NCBI GenBank assembly: GCA_003517845.1
Contig: DOZU01000195.1
Coordinates: 1 to 7,125 of the forward strand
Reading direction: 5' to 3'
DNA length: 7,125 bases
Source: Clostridiales bacterium
GTDB taxonomy: Bacteria > Bacillota > Sulfobacillia > UBA995
Shown one piece after another: positions 1 to 6,642 of the stretch. The notes under the pieces were generated by a model. It was not told the origin of the DNA, searched no databases, and saw only the letters and a list, made by a program, of their open reading frames with translations. The translations under genes were made by a program, and so were the position numbers. The first letter of the stretch is position 1; each line of letters begins with the position of its first letter.

Positions 1-1
1 C

Positions 2-595
2 ACGGCCGAGCGCCAGTACCGCACGCCGACCGAGTTCGCCACCCAGCCGCCGCCGACCGCTCAGTGGACCGTAACCGGGGCGGGCGCCGTATTGCTTGCC
101 GCCCGCGGCGACGGTCCCGCCCTCACCATGGCAACCACAGGGAAAGTGATCGATCCCGGGCTCAAGGACCCGCAGAACCTGGGAGCGGCGATGGCCCCGG
201 CGGCCGCCGACACCATCCGGCAGCACTTCCAGGACAGCGGACGCGAGCCCGACTATTACGACCTGGTCGTCACCGGCGACCTGGCGGACATCGGACGGAA
301 GATCGCCTTGGTGCTCCTGGAGAAGGAAGGCATCGCCATTGAGGACCGCTTGTTTGACTGCGGATCGAACATCTACGACCCGGACCAGGGGGTCGATGCG
401 GGCGCGAGCGGATGCGGATGTTCGGCGGCCGTATTCGCCGGCTACCTGATGAATGGTCTGCTTACCGGCAAATACCGCCGGATCTTGTTGGTCGGGACGG
501 GGGCGCTGTTCAGTCCCACCAGTTACCAGCAAGGCGAGACCATTCCCGGGATCGCCCATGCCGTCGCCCTGGAAGCCCAGGACGCCCCGGGGTAG
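2..595 (+). CDS. spoVAD: Stage V sporulation protein AD (SpoVAD), C-terminal part; 5' end outside window
   Basis: The window opens inside this gene; the reading frame runs from base 2 to a TAG stop at 593-595, giving 197 residues. SpoVAD is about 340 residues in Bacillus, so roughly the first 140 are missing. It has a thiolase/beta-ketoacyl synthase-like fold, and in known systems it binds dipicolinic acid at the forespore inner membrane as part of the SpoVA channel complex. Visible family hallmarks are TAQWTVTGAGAVLL near the start of the fragment, a DCGSNIYD segment, the Cys-rich GASGCGCSAAVF (Cys at fragment residues 138 and 140), and the C-terminal GALFSPTSYQQGETIPGIAH block. A short tail (EAQDAPG) follows the conserved end. 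It lies 14 bp before spoVAE, in the normal spoVA order. The promoter is upstream of the window. The identity is very secure; only the N-terminus cannot be judged. Confidence 0.95.
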   Translation, partial: TAERQYRTPTEFATQPPPTAQWTVTGAGAVLLAARGDGPALTMATTGKVIDPGLKDPQNLGAAMAPAAADTIRQHFQDSGREPDYYDLVVTGDLADIGRKIALVLLEKEGIAIEDRLFDCGSNIYDPDQGVDAGASGCGCSAAVFAGYLMNGLLTGKYRRILLVGTGALFSPTSYQQGETIPGIAHAVALEAQDAPG

Positions 596-609
596 GGGGG
601 AAGCGCTGC

Positions 610-963
610 ATGTCGGAACTGTTGCTCGCCTTCGCGGTCGGGGGGGCGATGTGCCTCCTGGCGCAACTCGTCCTCGACATCAGCCGGCTTACCCCTGCCC
701 ATGTGATGGTCGCCTTCGTCAGCCTGGGCGCGGTTGCTAGCGGGATGGGCTTGTATGAGTTCCTGGTGGACCTGGGGGGGGCGGGCGCCCTCATCCCGCT
801 ACCCGCCTTCGGACACGCGCTGGTACAGGGGATAGTCGAAGAAGTTGCGAAGGAAGGGCCGATAGGCTTGCTCACCGGAGGGATGAGGGCGGTGGCACTG
901 GGTCTGACGGTCGCGGTGCTATCCGGGTTGGCGATGGCGCTGCTGTTTGACCCCCGGGGATGA
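610..963 (+). CDS. spoVAE: Stage V sporulation protein AE (SpoVAE / SpoVAEb), membrane subunit of the SpoVA channel
   Basis: This is a 117-residue, very hydrophobic protein of the SpoVAC/SpoVAEb family, which supplies membrane subunits of the dipicolinic acid channel in the spore inner membrane. The length matches the family (about 116 residues). Hydrophobic segments cover roughly residues 3-22, 28-50 and 92-112. The conserved loop reads GAGALIPLPAFGHALVQG, followed by the charged VEEVAKEGPIGLLTGG. The same frame is open further upstream, but the ATG at 610 is chosen because a run of G (595-600, after the spoVAD stop) gives a Shine-Dalgarno at good spacing and because the family starts here; anything upstream would overlap spoVAD. 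SpoVAC is a related longer paralogue, but length and position after spoVAD favour SpoVAE. In B. subtilis the operon is expressed in the forespore under sigma-G; no promoter is visible here. Confidence 0.93.
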   Translation: MSELLLAFAVGGAMCLLAQLVLDISRLTPAHVMVAFVSLGAVASGMGLYEFLVDLGGAGALIPLPAFGHALVQGIVEEVAKEGPIGLLTGGMRAVALGLTVAVLSGLAMALLFDPRG

Positions 964-964
964 C

Positions 965-2515
965 ATGCCGGCAGACTTGACCCCCCGGCTCGAGGATAAT
1001 GTCCGCACAATCGGCGAGCGACTCGGTTGGGGAGAGAGCTTCGATGTGCTCGTCCGCCGCATCGAGCTTGCCGGACGCGGGGCCGCCCTGATCTTCATCG
1101 ACGGCTTTGTCAAGGAAGACATCCTGACCCTCATCCTGAAGACATTCTCCGCCCTGCAGCGGCAGGATCTGGCGCTGGACCCCCTGCAGGCGCTAAGCCG
1201 GCGATGGCTCCCCTTCATCGAGACCTCCACGGTCACGGAGGTAGACGCGGCCATCCACCAGGTGCTGGCCGGCCCCTTGATTCTGCTGCTCGATGGGGTG
1301 GCCGAGGCGCTCGTGATCGACGCCCGCCAGTATCCCACCCGGGGCATGGCCGAACCGGAACTGGAGCGGGTAATCCGCGGCTCAAGGGACGGCTTCGTCG
1401 AGACCATCGTGTTCAACACCGCCTTGATCCGGCGCCGACTTCGCGACCCCGGCCTGCGCGTCAAGCTGTTCAACGTGGGGAGGCGGTCCCGCACCGACGT
1501 AGCTCTCCTCTACATCAATGACATAGCCAGCCCGCATATGGTGCGGCTGCTCTGCGAGCGAATCGAGGCGGTGGACGTTGACGGCTTGCCCATGGGAGAG
1601 AAGTCGCTGGAAGAGTTCCTGGTCGGGCGAAGTAGCTGGTGGAATCCTTTCCCCGTGGTGCGTTACACGGAGCGGCCGGATGTGGCGGCGGTGCATCTCC
1701 TCGAAGGCCACCTGGCGGTGGTGGTCGACACCTCGCCCAGCATTGCCTTGCTGCCGATCACCATCTTCCACCACATGCAGCACGCGGCGGACTATCGGGA
1801 AGACCCCATGGTGGGTGCCTACATGCGCTGGGTCAGAGGGCTTGGCATCGGCCTATCCTGGCTTGGTCCCCCCCTTTGGGTAGCCTTGACCATGCTCGAG
1901 CCGGGCAATGGGGTCTTACCGCCCTGGCTTGGCCCTCGCGAGCCGGGGCCCATCGCTCTGCCGCTGCAGTTCATCATGGCGGAACTGGGGCTGGACCTGG
2001 TCCGCCTGGCGTTGATTCACACCCCGGCGGCACTTGGAACCGCCCTGGGCCTGATCGGGGCGGTGATCCTGGGCCAGATCGCCATTGAAGTTGGACTGTT
2101 TGCCCCGGAGACGATCCTGTACACCGCCGTTGCCGCCATCGGCACCTTCGCCACGCCGAGCGTGGAGTTCGCCATGGCGGTCCGGCTGACGCGGGTGGCG
2201 CTCCTGATCCTCGTGGCCGCGGTGGGATGGCCCGGACTGGCCGGAGGGGCGGCGGTCCTCGGCGTGATCCTGGCCCGCATGCGTTCCTTCGGCGTCCCCT
2301 ACCTGTGGCCGCTATGGCCGCTGGATCCACGGTCCCTCCTGAGCATCCTGGTGCGCACCCCCGCCCCCCACGCACGCCTGCGCCCGCGGTTCCTGCTACC
2401 CGGAGACCCCGATCGGATGCGGCGCCGGGCCGATCCTCCGGCTGAGGAACCACCGGTCCCCTGGGAAGATGGGCAGGACCGCGCCTCCCCGCCCTCCGGC
2501 CAGCAAGGTAGCTGA
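965..2515 (+). CDS. spoVAF: SpoVAF, GerA-family spore germination membrane protein
   Basis: This 516-residue protein belongs to the GerAA/SpoVAF family, inner spore-membrane proteins with a large N-terminal soluble part and a C-terminal membrane domain. Residues 1-225 or so are hydrophilic and include conserved stretches such as LIFIDGFVKED, LLLDGVAEALVIDARQYPTRG and a GSRDGFVETI segment. NPFPVVRYTERPD starts at residue 227. Membrane segments follow, including GTALGLIGAVILGQIAIEVG and the FATPSVEFAMAVRLTR region typical of the family. The last 45 or so residues are an Arg/Pro/Asp-rich tail. Position immediately after spoVAE marks it as SpoVAF rather than a nutrient-receptor GerAA subunit, which would normally be followed by gerB and gerC genes. 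The ATG at 965, one base after the spoVAE stop, is preferred over the in-frame TTG at 947, which lies inside spoVAE and lacks a ribosome site. Known SpoVAF homologues contribute to ion release during germination. Confidence 0.91.
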   Translation: MPADLTPRLEDNVRTIGERLGWGESFDVLVRRIELAGRGAALIFIDGFVKEDILTLILKTFSALQRQDLALDPLQALSRRWLPFIETSTVTEVDAAIHQVLAGPLILLLDGVAEALVIDARQYPTRGMAEPELERVIRGSRDGFVETIVFNTALIRRRLRDPGLRVKLFNVGRRSRTDVALLYINDIASPHMVRLLCERIEAVDVDGLPMGEKSLEEFLVGRSSWWNPFPVVRYTERPDVAAVHLLEGHLAVVVDTSPSIALLPITIFHHMQHAADYREDPMVGAYMRWVRGLGIGLSWLGPPLWVALTMLEPGNGVLPPWLGPREPGPIALPLQFIMAELGLDLVRLALIHTPAALGTALGLIGAVILGQIAIEVGLFAPETILYTAVAAIGTFATPSVEFAMAVRLTRVALLILVAAVGWPGLAGGAAVLGVILARMRSFGVPYLWPLWPLDPRSLLSILVRTPAPHARLRPRFLLPGDPDRMRRRADPPAEEPPVPWEDGQDRASPPSGQQGS

Positions 2516-2615
2516 GGGCAGCGCTGGTCGGAAGGAAATCCCCTGGTACGCCTGGAATAGCTGCCCGGACTACGGCGAGCGGGGCGATTGCCGCCTGAGC
2601 GACCAGGGAGGGTGA
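2469..2615 (+). CDS. Possible small protein at the spoVAF-resB junction (48 codons), uncertain
   Basis: This is a speculative reading frame from an ATG inside the 3' end of spoVAF to a TGA that sits inside the resB ribosome binding region. It is not recognised. The part beyond the spoVAF stop would encode IPWYAWNSCPDYGERG followed by DCRLSDQGG, with two Cys, two Trp and two Tyr. Codon third positions in that stretch are mostly G or C (27 of 33 by hand count), higher than first or second positions, as expected of coding DNA in this window. Against it: there is no proper Shine-Dalgarno for the ATG at 2469, the stretch is very short, and the first 15 codons overlap spoVAF. The 107-base gap between spoVAF and resB holds nothing else clear apart from the resB ribosome site and a distant 7-base complementarity (2524-2530 with 2600-2606). 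It may equally be non-coding spacer. Confidence 0.27.
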   Translation: MGRTAPPRPPASKVAEGSAGRKEIPWYAWNSCPDYGERGDCRLSDQGG

Positions 2616-2622
2616 TGCGAGC

Positions 2623-3666
2623 ATGCCGGATGCTCCAGGCCCGCCGGCGCGGAGGCGAAGTCTCGACGCGGTTGCGGGAGCGCTGCGCCGGCTCGGGTCG
2701 ATGCGCATGGGCATTGTGTTGCTCGCTTTCCTGGCAATGACCTCGGCGCTGGCCACCCTGCACCCGATGGAACGCGCCATCCGGGACATCTACACCTCGT
2801 GGTGGTATCTGGGTGCCGCCGGCCTGCTCGCAGCCAACCTGCTAGCTTGTTCGGCCGCTCGGCTCCTGGCGCTGATACGACGGCCGGGACGGCCGCCGGC
2901 CGCCGGCGGATGCGGCTCGTTTGCCACCCATGTCGGCCTGCTGGTGTTGCTGGCAGGGGCAGCCGTGGGCGGTGCCACCGGCTTCCGCGCTTCGGGCGGG
3001 GGGACGGCCGGCGACAGCTTCGCCGTCACTCGAGCGGGCTTGACCATAGCCATCGAGTCCGTGGACCTCGAGTACCTCGCGGACCAGCGCTTGCGGCCGA
3101 TCGCCCGGACCCGGATCGCCGTGAGTCGGGATGGGCAGGTAATCGGGCACGACGTGGTGTCCATCAACTTCCCGGCGCGGGTGGGCGGATTCAGCATCAA
3201 TCACCAGACTTTCCTCTGGGCGGTTCATCTCGTGGTGGAGGACCCGGCTACCGGCGAACGGAGTACACCGATGCGGCTGGTGGAGGGAGAGTCGCTGCCG
3301 CTGGATGGGGAGGGCCTGGCGCTCCATTTCGAGGCGTTCCTGCCCGACTTCTTCCTCGCTCCCGGCGGAGAACCGGTGTCGCTCAGCTATTACCCGGCGC
3401 GACCGGTCTTGGCCGGCCGTTTGACGCGCCGCGGGAGGACGATCGGCCGGGGACTCCTGGGCATGGACCGGCCGGAGACCATAGTCACCCGAGACGGAGA
3501 ACGGCGACTCGAACTCGTTGGTTTCGAGAACGCCGTGGTGCTCCAGGTGGCGCGCGACGTAGGGCGGCCTTATGTCTTCGGGGGAGCAGTGCTGATGCTC
3601 GCCGGACTCTACCTGAGTCTCGGCGTCGCAAAGGGGGGCAAGCGGGACAATGGAGCCCCTGCTTGA
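2623..3666 (+). CDS. resB: ResB/Ccs1-family cytochrome c biogenesis protein (System II)
   Basis: This 347-residue membrane protein is of the ResB (Ccs1/CcsB) family, which works with ResC/CcsA to carry heme across the membrane and attach it to apocytochrome c. A basic N-terminus leads into membrane segments at about 29-47, 62-85 and 100-120, a large extracytoplasmic domain (about 122-315) and a last membrane segment at 317-336. SWWYLGAAGLLAANLLACSAARL matches, in pattern, the family's second-segment motif, and His103 in FATHVGLLVLLAG matches the conserved membrane His thought to bind heme. It is compact: B. subtilis ResB is over 500 residues, with a larger extracytoplasmic domain. The ATG at 2623 is chosen because AGGGAGG at 2605-2611 precedes it at usable spacing; the nearby ATG at 2615 is in another frame. 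Its 3' end overlaps resC by 17 bases. The call rests on topology, motifs and the resC neighbour; the periplasmic domain is divergent. Confidence 0.88.
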   Translation: MPDAPGPPARRRSLDAVAGALRRLGSMRMGIVLLAFLAMTSALATLHPMERAIRDIYTSWWYLGAAGLLAANLLACSAARLLALIRRPGRPPAAGGCGSFATHVGLLVLLAGAAVGGATGFRASGGGTAGDSFAVTRAGLTIAIESVDLEYLADQRLRPIARTRIAVSRDGQVIGHDVVSINFPARVGGFSINHQTFLWAVHLVVEDPATGERSTPMRLVEGESLPLDGEGLALHFEAFLPDFFLAPGGEPVSLSYYPARPVLAGRLTRRGRTIGRGLLGMDRPETIVTRDGERRLELVGFENAVVLQVARDVGRPYVFGGAVLMLAGLYLSLGVAKGGKRDNGAPA

Positions 3667-4546
3667 AGTCACTCCCGCCGGCTGGTGGGTGGAGACCGGT
3701 CTGTTCTACGTCGCACTGGGCGCCTACCTCACCGCCGGGTTCGGATACGGATGGAATCTCCTGGGCCGCCGCGAGTGGGGAGTGGTGGCCTCGGCGACCC
3801 TGCGCGGCGCGATGCTCCTGCATGCCGGGTTCCTGATCGCCCGCTGGGCGAACCTCGGCCGCGTGCCGCTCGTGGGCCACTACGAGTTCGGGAACTTCCT
3901 GATCTGGGTACTGGCCCTGGCCTATCTCCGCGCCGAGCGACGCCGCCTCCCTGGCTACCGGGCGGTGGGAGCCACCGTCTCGTTGTTCCTCGCCGCGTAC
4001 ATTGCCTACATCACGCTATTCCCGATGGTCAGCAGCCTCCACCGTCCCCTGCCGCCCGTATTGCGTTACCCGCTCTGGTTGAACATCCATGTCACCACTT
4101 CGGCCCTTGGGTACGCCGGCTTCTCTCTGGCCATGGCGGTCGCCCTCCTGTGGCTGGTCCGCGAACGGCTGGCGAGCGCCGCCCCGGCCGGCGGGGCGCC
4201 ATCCACCACCCCCATCCGGGCAGCATTGGACTTCATCCCTGATAGCGCGACTCTGGAGCACTACATGCACGAGGCGGCCACCTTTGGCTTTCTATGGCAC
4301 ACGGCGATGATCATCAGCGGCGGGATCTGGGCCGATGCCGCGTGGGGCCGCTACTGGGGATGGGATCCGAAGGAGACGTGGTCGCTGGTCACCTGGGTGG
4401 TGTTCGCCATTTACCTGCATGCGCGCCTGACCCGCGGTTGGCGAGGTCGGAATACTGTGTACCTGGTGATCCTGGGCTGGGCGGTGATGCTGTTCACGTG
4501 GCTGGGGGTGGCTTATCTCTTGCCGGGAATCCACGCTTTCGGTTGA
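3650..4546 (+). CDS. resC: ResC/CcsA-family cytochrome c synthase subunit with WWD heme-binding motif (System II)
   Basis: This 298-residue polytopic membrane protein is the CcsA/ResC partner of ResB, a member of the heme-handling superfamily shared with CcmC and CcmF. The diagnostic tryptophan-rich WWD motif is WGRYWGWDPKETWSL at residues 232-246. Flanking histidines fit the family's heme ligands: His217 in FLWHTAM before the motif, His257 in IYLHARLTRGW, and His295 in LLPGIHAFG at the C-terminus. An N-terminal GRVPLVGHYEFGNF block is also typical. About seven or eight membrane segments are visible. The start ATG at 3650 lies inside the end of resB, with AAGGGGGG at 3631-3638 as a likely ribosome site. 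The stop overlaps the ccmA start as TGATG. WDPKETW, rather than the WDAR-type form of CcmC, and the adjacent resB separate it from CcmC; it is much too short to be CcmF. Confidence 0.93.
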   Translation: MEPLLEVTPAGWWVETGLFYVALGAYLTAGFGYGWNLLGRREWGVVASATLRGAMLLHAGFLIARWANLGRVPLVGHYEFGNFLIWVLALAYLRAERRRLPGYRAVGATVSLFLAAYIAYITLFPMVSSLHRPLPPVLRYPLWLNIHVTTSALGYAGFSLAMAVALLWLVRERLASAAPAGGAPSTTPIRAALDFIPDSATLEHYMHEAATFGFLWHTAMIISGGIWADAAWGRYWGWDPKETWSLVTWVVFAIYLHARLTRGWRGRNTVYLVILGWAVMLFTWLGVAYLLPGIHAFG

Positions 4547-5175
4547 TGGCGGCGCCGACGCAGGTGGTGCTGGAGGGGGTCGGCCGCAGCTACGGACGGC
4601 GGCTGGTCTTCCGAGGGATCACGGTGAGCATCCCCGACCGGTCGTCCTTCCTGGCGTGGGGCCCGAACGGATCGGGCAAGACCACCTTGCTGGCGGTGAT
4701 TAGCGGCCTGGTGGCCTGCACCCAGGGCAGGGTTACCCTGTACGTCGACGGCCACATCCTGGACGCCGCCGGACGCCGGCGACAACTCGGGCTGGTATCG
4801 CCGATCTTGGGGCTATATCCCCAGCTCACCGCCGAGGAACACCTGGAGCTGGCCTTGAAGGTGCGAGGTTTCAGCTCCGACCGGGCGGCATTGCGGGCGG
4901 TCCTCGGCAGAGTGGGCCTGGGCCGCCGCCAGCGCGATCCGGTGGCCGAATACTCGACGGGGATGGCCCAGCGCCTGAAGTACGCGCTGGCCATCGCGCA
5001 CGAACCTCGCATTTTGGTCCTGGACGAACCGTTCAGCAACCTGGACCCCGAAGGGGTCGGCATGGCCCGGGCGATCATGGACGAACAGGTGCGCCGGGGC
5101 ATCGTGATCGCCGCTGCGTGCGATCGGGGAGAATGGGCCGATGCGCATACCGTCCTGTCGCTCGCGCCCGCTTGA
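4546..5175 (+). CDS. ccmA: CcmA-like ABC transporter ATP-binding subunit (heme/cytochrome c maturation, System I)
   Basis: This 209-residue ABC ATPase is, by context, the nucleotide-binding subunit of the CcmABC(D) complex, which uses ATP to release heme-loaded CcmE. Walker A is GPNGSGKT (39-46), the signature is YSTGMAQR (136-143) instead of LSGGQ, Walker B is ILVLDEP (156-162) and the D-loop is SNLD (164-167). The usual Q-loop Gln position appears to be Pro (LVSPILGLYPQLT, 83-95), and the switch region reads AAACDRGEW (189-197) with no His where canonical transporters have one. I recall similar VSP and STGM variants in CcmA-like ATPases of Bacteroidetes-type clusters, but cannot check it here. 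The start ATG overlaps the resC stop (TGATG) with no good Shine-Dalgarno, so translation is probably coupled. A longer upstream open frame is a shadow of resC. The last 35 bases overlap ccmB. The immediate ccmB and ccmC neighbours support the name over another ABC family. Confidence 0.9.
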   Translation: MAAPTQVVLEGVGRSYGRRLVFRGITVSIPDRSSFLAWGPNGSGKTTLLAVISGLVACTQGRVTLYVDGHILDAAGRRRQLGLVSPILGLYPQLTAEEHLELALKVRGFSSDRAALRAVLGRVGLGRRQRDPVAEYSTGMAQRLKYALAIAHEPRILVLDEPFSNLDPEGVGMARAIMDEQVRRGIVIAAACDRGEWADAHTVLSLAPA

Positions 5176-5833
5176 GGCGGCTGCGGCGCTATTCATCAAA
5201 GATCTGCGGGTGGAGTTCAGGTCCCTGATGAGCTGGGGCTTGCTGGCGGCGTCGGCGGCCGGCATCACCATCGCCACCAGCTTCGCCTTCGGCGGCATCC
5301 TGCCCGATCCGCTGACCGCCGCCGCCTTGCTGTGGATCATCGTACTCCTGGTCGCGATGACCGGCCTCCCGCAGACTTTCGTGCGGGAACAGGAGCAGGG
5401 CACGGCGTGGACCGTTCGACTATGGGCCGACCCGGCTCCGGTCCTTGCCGCGAAGCTCGGCCTCAATTTCCTGTTGCTGCTCGGCCTGGCAGCCCTGGTC
5501 GTCTCCCTGTATGGCCTGTTGTTCAACTTGCCGCTGGCCGCGCCGGCGGCCCTTGCCGGCTCGGTGCTGGGCGGTTGTGCCGCTCTGGCCGGCAGCGGCA
5601 CCTTGCTGGCCGCCATCGCCGCGGGAACCGGCGCACGCGGCCTGCTACTACCGTTGCTCGCCATTCCCCTCCAGTTGCCGTCGCTGGCGGCTGCCGTCCA
5701 GTCCACGGCGATGGCCATTACCGGAGAGGGCGGCGCGACCCTGCGGGCGGCCCTGGTGCTCCTGGCTGCACAGACGGCGGTGAGCGGCCTGATGTCATTC
5801 ATGCTGTTCCGATACATATGGGATGAGGGCTGA
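5141..5833 (+). CDS. ccmB: CcmB heme exporter membrane subunit
   Basis: This 230-residue, strongly hydrophobic protein is close to the usual CcmB length (about 220) and is the membrane partner of CcmA. About six membrane segments are visible, for example around 32-54, 60-77, 100-125 and 205-225. A short N-terminal cytoplasmic stretch reads LFIKDLRVEFRS, the family's opening Lys-Asp-Leu-Arg-x-Glu pattern. After the second segment comes FVREQEQGTAWTVRLWADP (80-98), matching the CcmB F..E...G....L motif thought to contact the ATPase. The ATG at 5141 lies inside the end of ccmA (35-base overlap) and is preceded by GGGGAG at 5126-5131, about nine bases away. The stop at 5831-5833 comes 64 bases before the preferred ccmC start. 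No missing or damaged segment is apparent. Confidence 0.93.
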   Translation: MRIPSCRSRPLEAAAALFIKDLRVEFRSLMSWGLLAASAAGITIATSFAFGGILPDPLTAAALLWIIVLLVAMTGLPQTFVREQEQGTAWTVRLWADPAPVLAAKLGLNFLLLLGLAALVVSLYGLLFNLPLAAPAALAGSVLGGCAALAGSGTLLAAIAAGTGARGLLLPLLAIPLQLPSLAAAVQSTAMAITGEGGATLRAALVLLAAQTAVSGLMSFMLFRYIWDEG

Positions 5834-5897
5834 GCGCCCGGGGCGGGCAGGAGACGCGGCCCGAGACCTTGAATACGGCAGCGGCGGGGTGACGCTG

Positions 5898-6617
5898 ATG
5901 GGATGGCTTGCGCTGCTGGCGGTGGGGATGAGTGCAGTCATCGTCGCCGCTTTCCTGTTCGTACCGCCCGTTCGCGGTCTCGGCCCCACAACCGCCATCC
6001 TGTTCTTCCATGTCCCTCCCGCCTGGGTGGCGGTCAGCGCCTGGCTCTTGTCGCTCTTCCATTCCATGTTTTACTTGCGACGAGGGGACCTCCGGTCCGA
6101 CCGCAAGGCCGCCGTCCATGCGGAGCTTGGGCTGGTCTTCTGCGCGATCACGGTGATCACGGGGGCGATCTGGGCGCGGGGCACGTGGGGCGTGTTCTGG
6201 AACTGGGACCCCCGCCAGACCTCGGCGCTGATGCTCCTCCTCATATACCTGGCCTATCCAGGGCTGAGGGGGGCGATCGCGGACCCGATCCGGCGGGCCA
6301 GGAGTTCGGCCGCCTACGCCATCTTCGCCTTTGCGACCGTGCCTTTCCTGATGTTCGTGGTGCCCCGCGCCTTCCCTTCCCTGCATCCTTCGCCGATCAT
6401 CGGCGGTGAAACTGGCGGGGGGCTGGGGCCGGCGGCGAGGGTCGTGTTCGCGGCGTCGCTGGTAGCCTTCACGGGCCTTTATGCCTGGATGTATGGGATC
6501 CGGCTCCGGCTGGAGATGCTCGCCGATCGGCCGGCCGATCGGGATGGCGCGCTGTCGGACGGGTTGGCCATCGGGGAGAGAAGACCCCCATGTCCCCCCG
6601 GGCACCGCGCGGCATGA
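5898..6617 (+). CDS. ccmC: CcmC heme-handling protein (System I)
   Basis: This 239-residue protein with about six membrane segments belongs to the CcmC family, which binds heme at the outer membrane face and hands it to CcmE. The WWD motif is WGVFWNWDPRQTSAL (97-111). The two expected heme-ligand histidines are His38 in FFHVPPAW and His163 in PSLHPSPI, on either side of it. The same frame is open from an ATG at 5823 that overlaps ccmB, but the extra 25 residues are hydrophilic and Gly/Arg-rich and there is no ribosome site, so the ATG at 5898 with GGGGTGA just upstream is preferred; a GTG at 5889 is also possible. The C-terminal 35 residues form a hydrophilic tail, part of which is encoded by a 20-base palindrome. 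Sequence, order after ccmA-ccmB and the following ccmD/ccmE make the call secure; only the start is open. Confidence 0.94.
   Translation: MGWLALLAVGMSAVIVAAFLFVPPVRGLGPTTAILFFHVPPAWVAVSAWLLSLFHSMFYLRRGDLRSDRKAAVHAELGLVFCAITVITGAIWARGTWGVFWNWDPRQTSALMLLLIYLAYPGLRGAIADPIRRARSSAAYAIFAFATVPFLMFVVPRAFPSLHPSPIIGGETGGGLGPAARVVFAASLVAFTGLYAWMYGIRLRLEMLADRPADRDGALSDGLAIGERRPPCPPGHRAA
6523..6542. repeat. Perfect 20-base palindrome inside the 3' end of ccmC
   Basis: The bases 6523-6542 (CCGATCGGCC then GGCCGATCGG) are their own reverse complement. The same stretch is also a direct repeat, since GCCGATCGG occurs at 6522-6530 and 6534-6542. It encodes the ADRPADRD repeat in the CcmC tail. It could be simple duplication in a GC-rich tail; no function is implied. 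Confidence 0.85.
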
Positions 6618-6642
6618 GAACGGCAGACCACCTTGTTCCGGA

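Noticed and set aside
2524..2606. Long-range stem (CTGGTCG with CGACCAG) in the spoVAF-resB gap as riboswitch or terminator
   Set aside because: Only seven base pairs separated by 69 bases, with no supporting inner helices and no T-tract.
1974..2789. Long minus-strand open frame (271 codons) spanning the spoVAF end and resB start
   Set aside because: Low-complexity Arg/Gly/Pro/Ser-rich translation, opposite to two well-supported genes; a typical shadow in high-GC DNA.
2881..2912. CCGGCC/GCCGGC-rich repeat-like stretch in resB
   Set aside because: Short, imperfect and inside an Arg/Pro/Gly-rich cytoplasmic loop; explained by codon bias.
4813..5817. Long minus-strand open frame (334 codons) opposite ccmA and ccmB
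   Set aside because: Ala/Ser/Arg-rich with no recognisable domain, and mirrors two well-supported coding genes on the + strand.
5799..6605. Minus-strand open frame (268 codons) opposite ccmC
   Set aside because: Pro/Arg/Gly/His-rich translation with no domain, fully antisense to ccmC.
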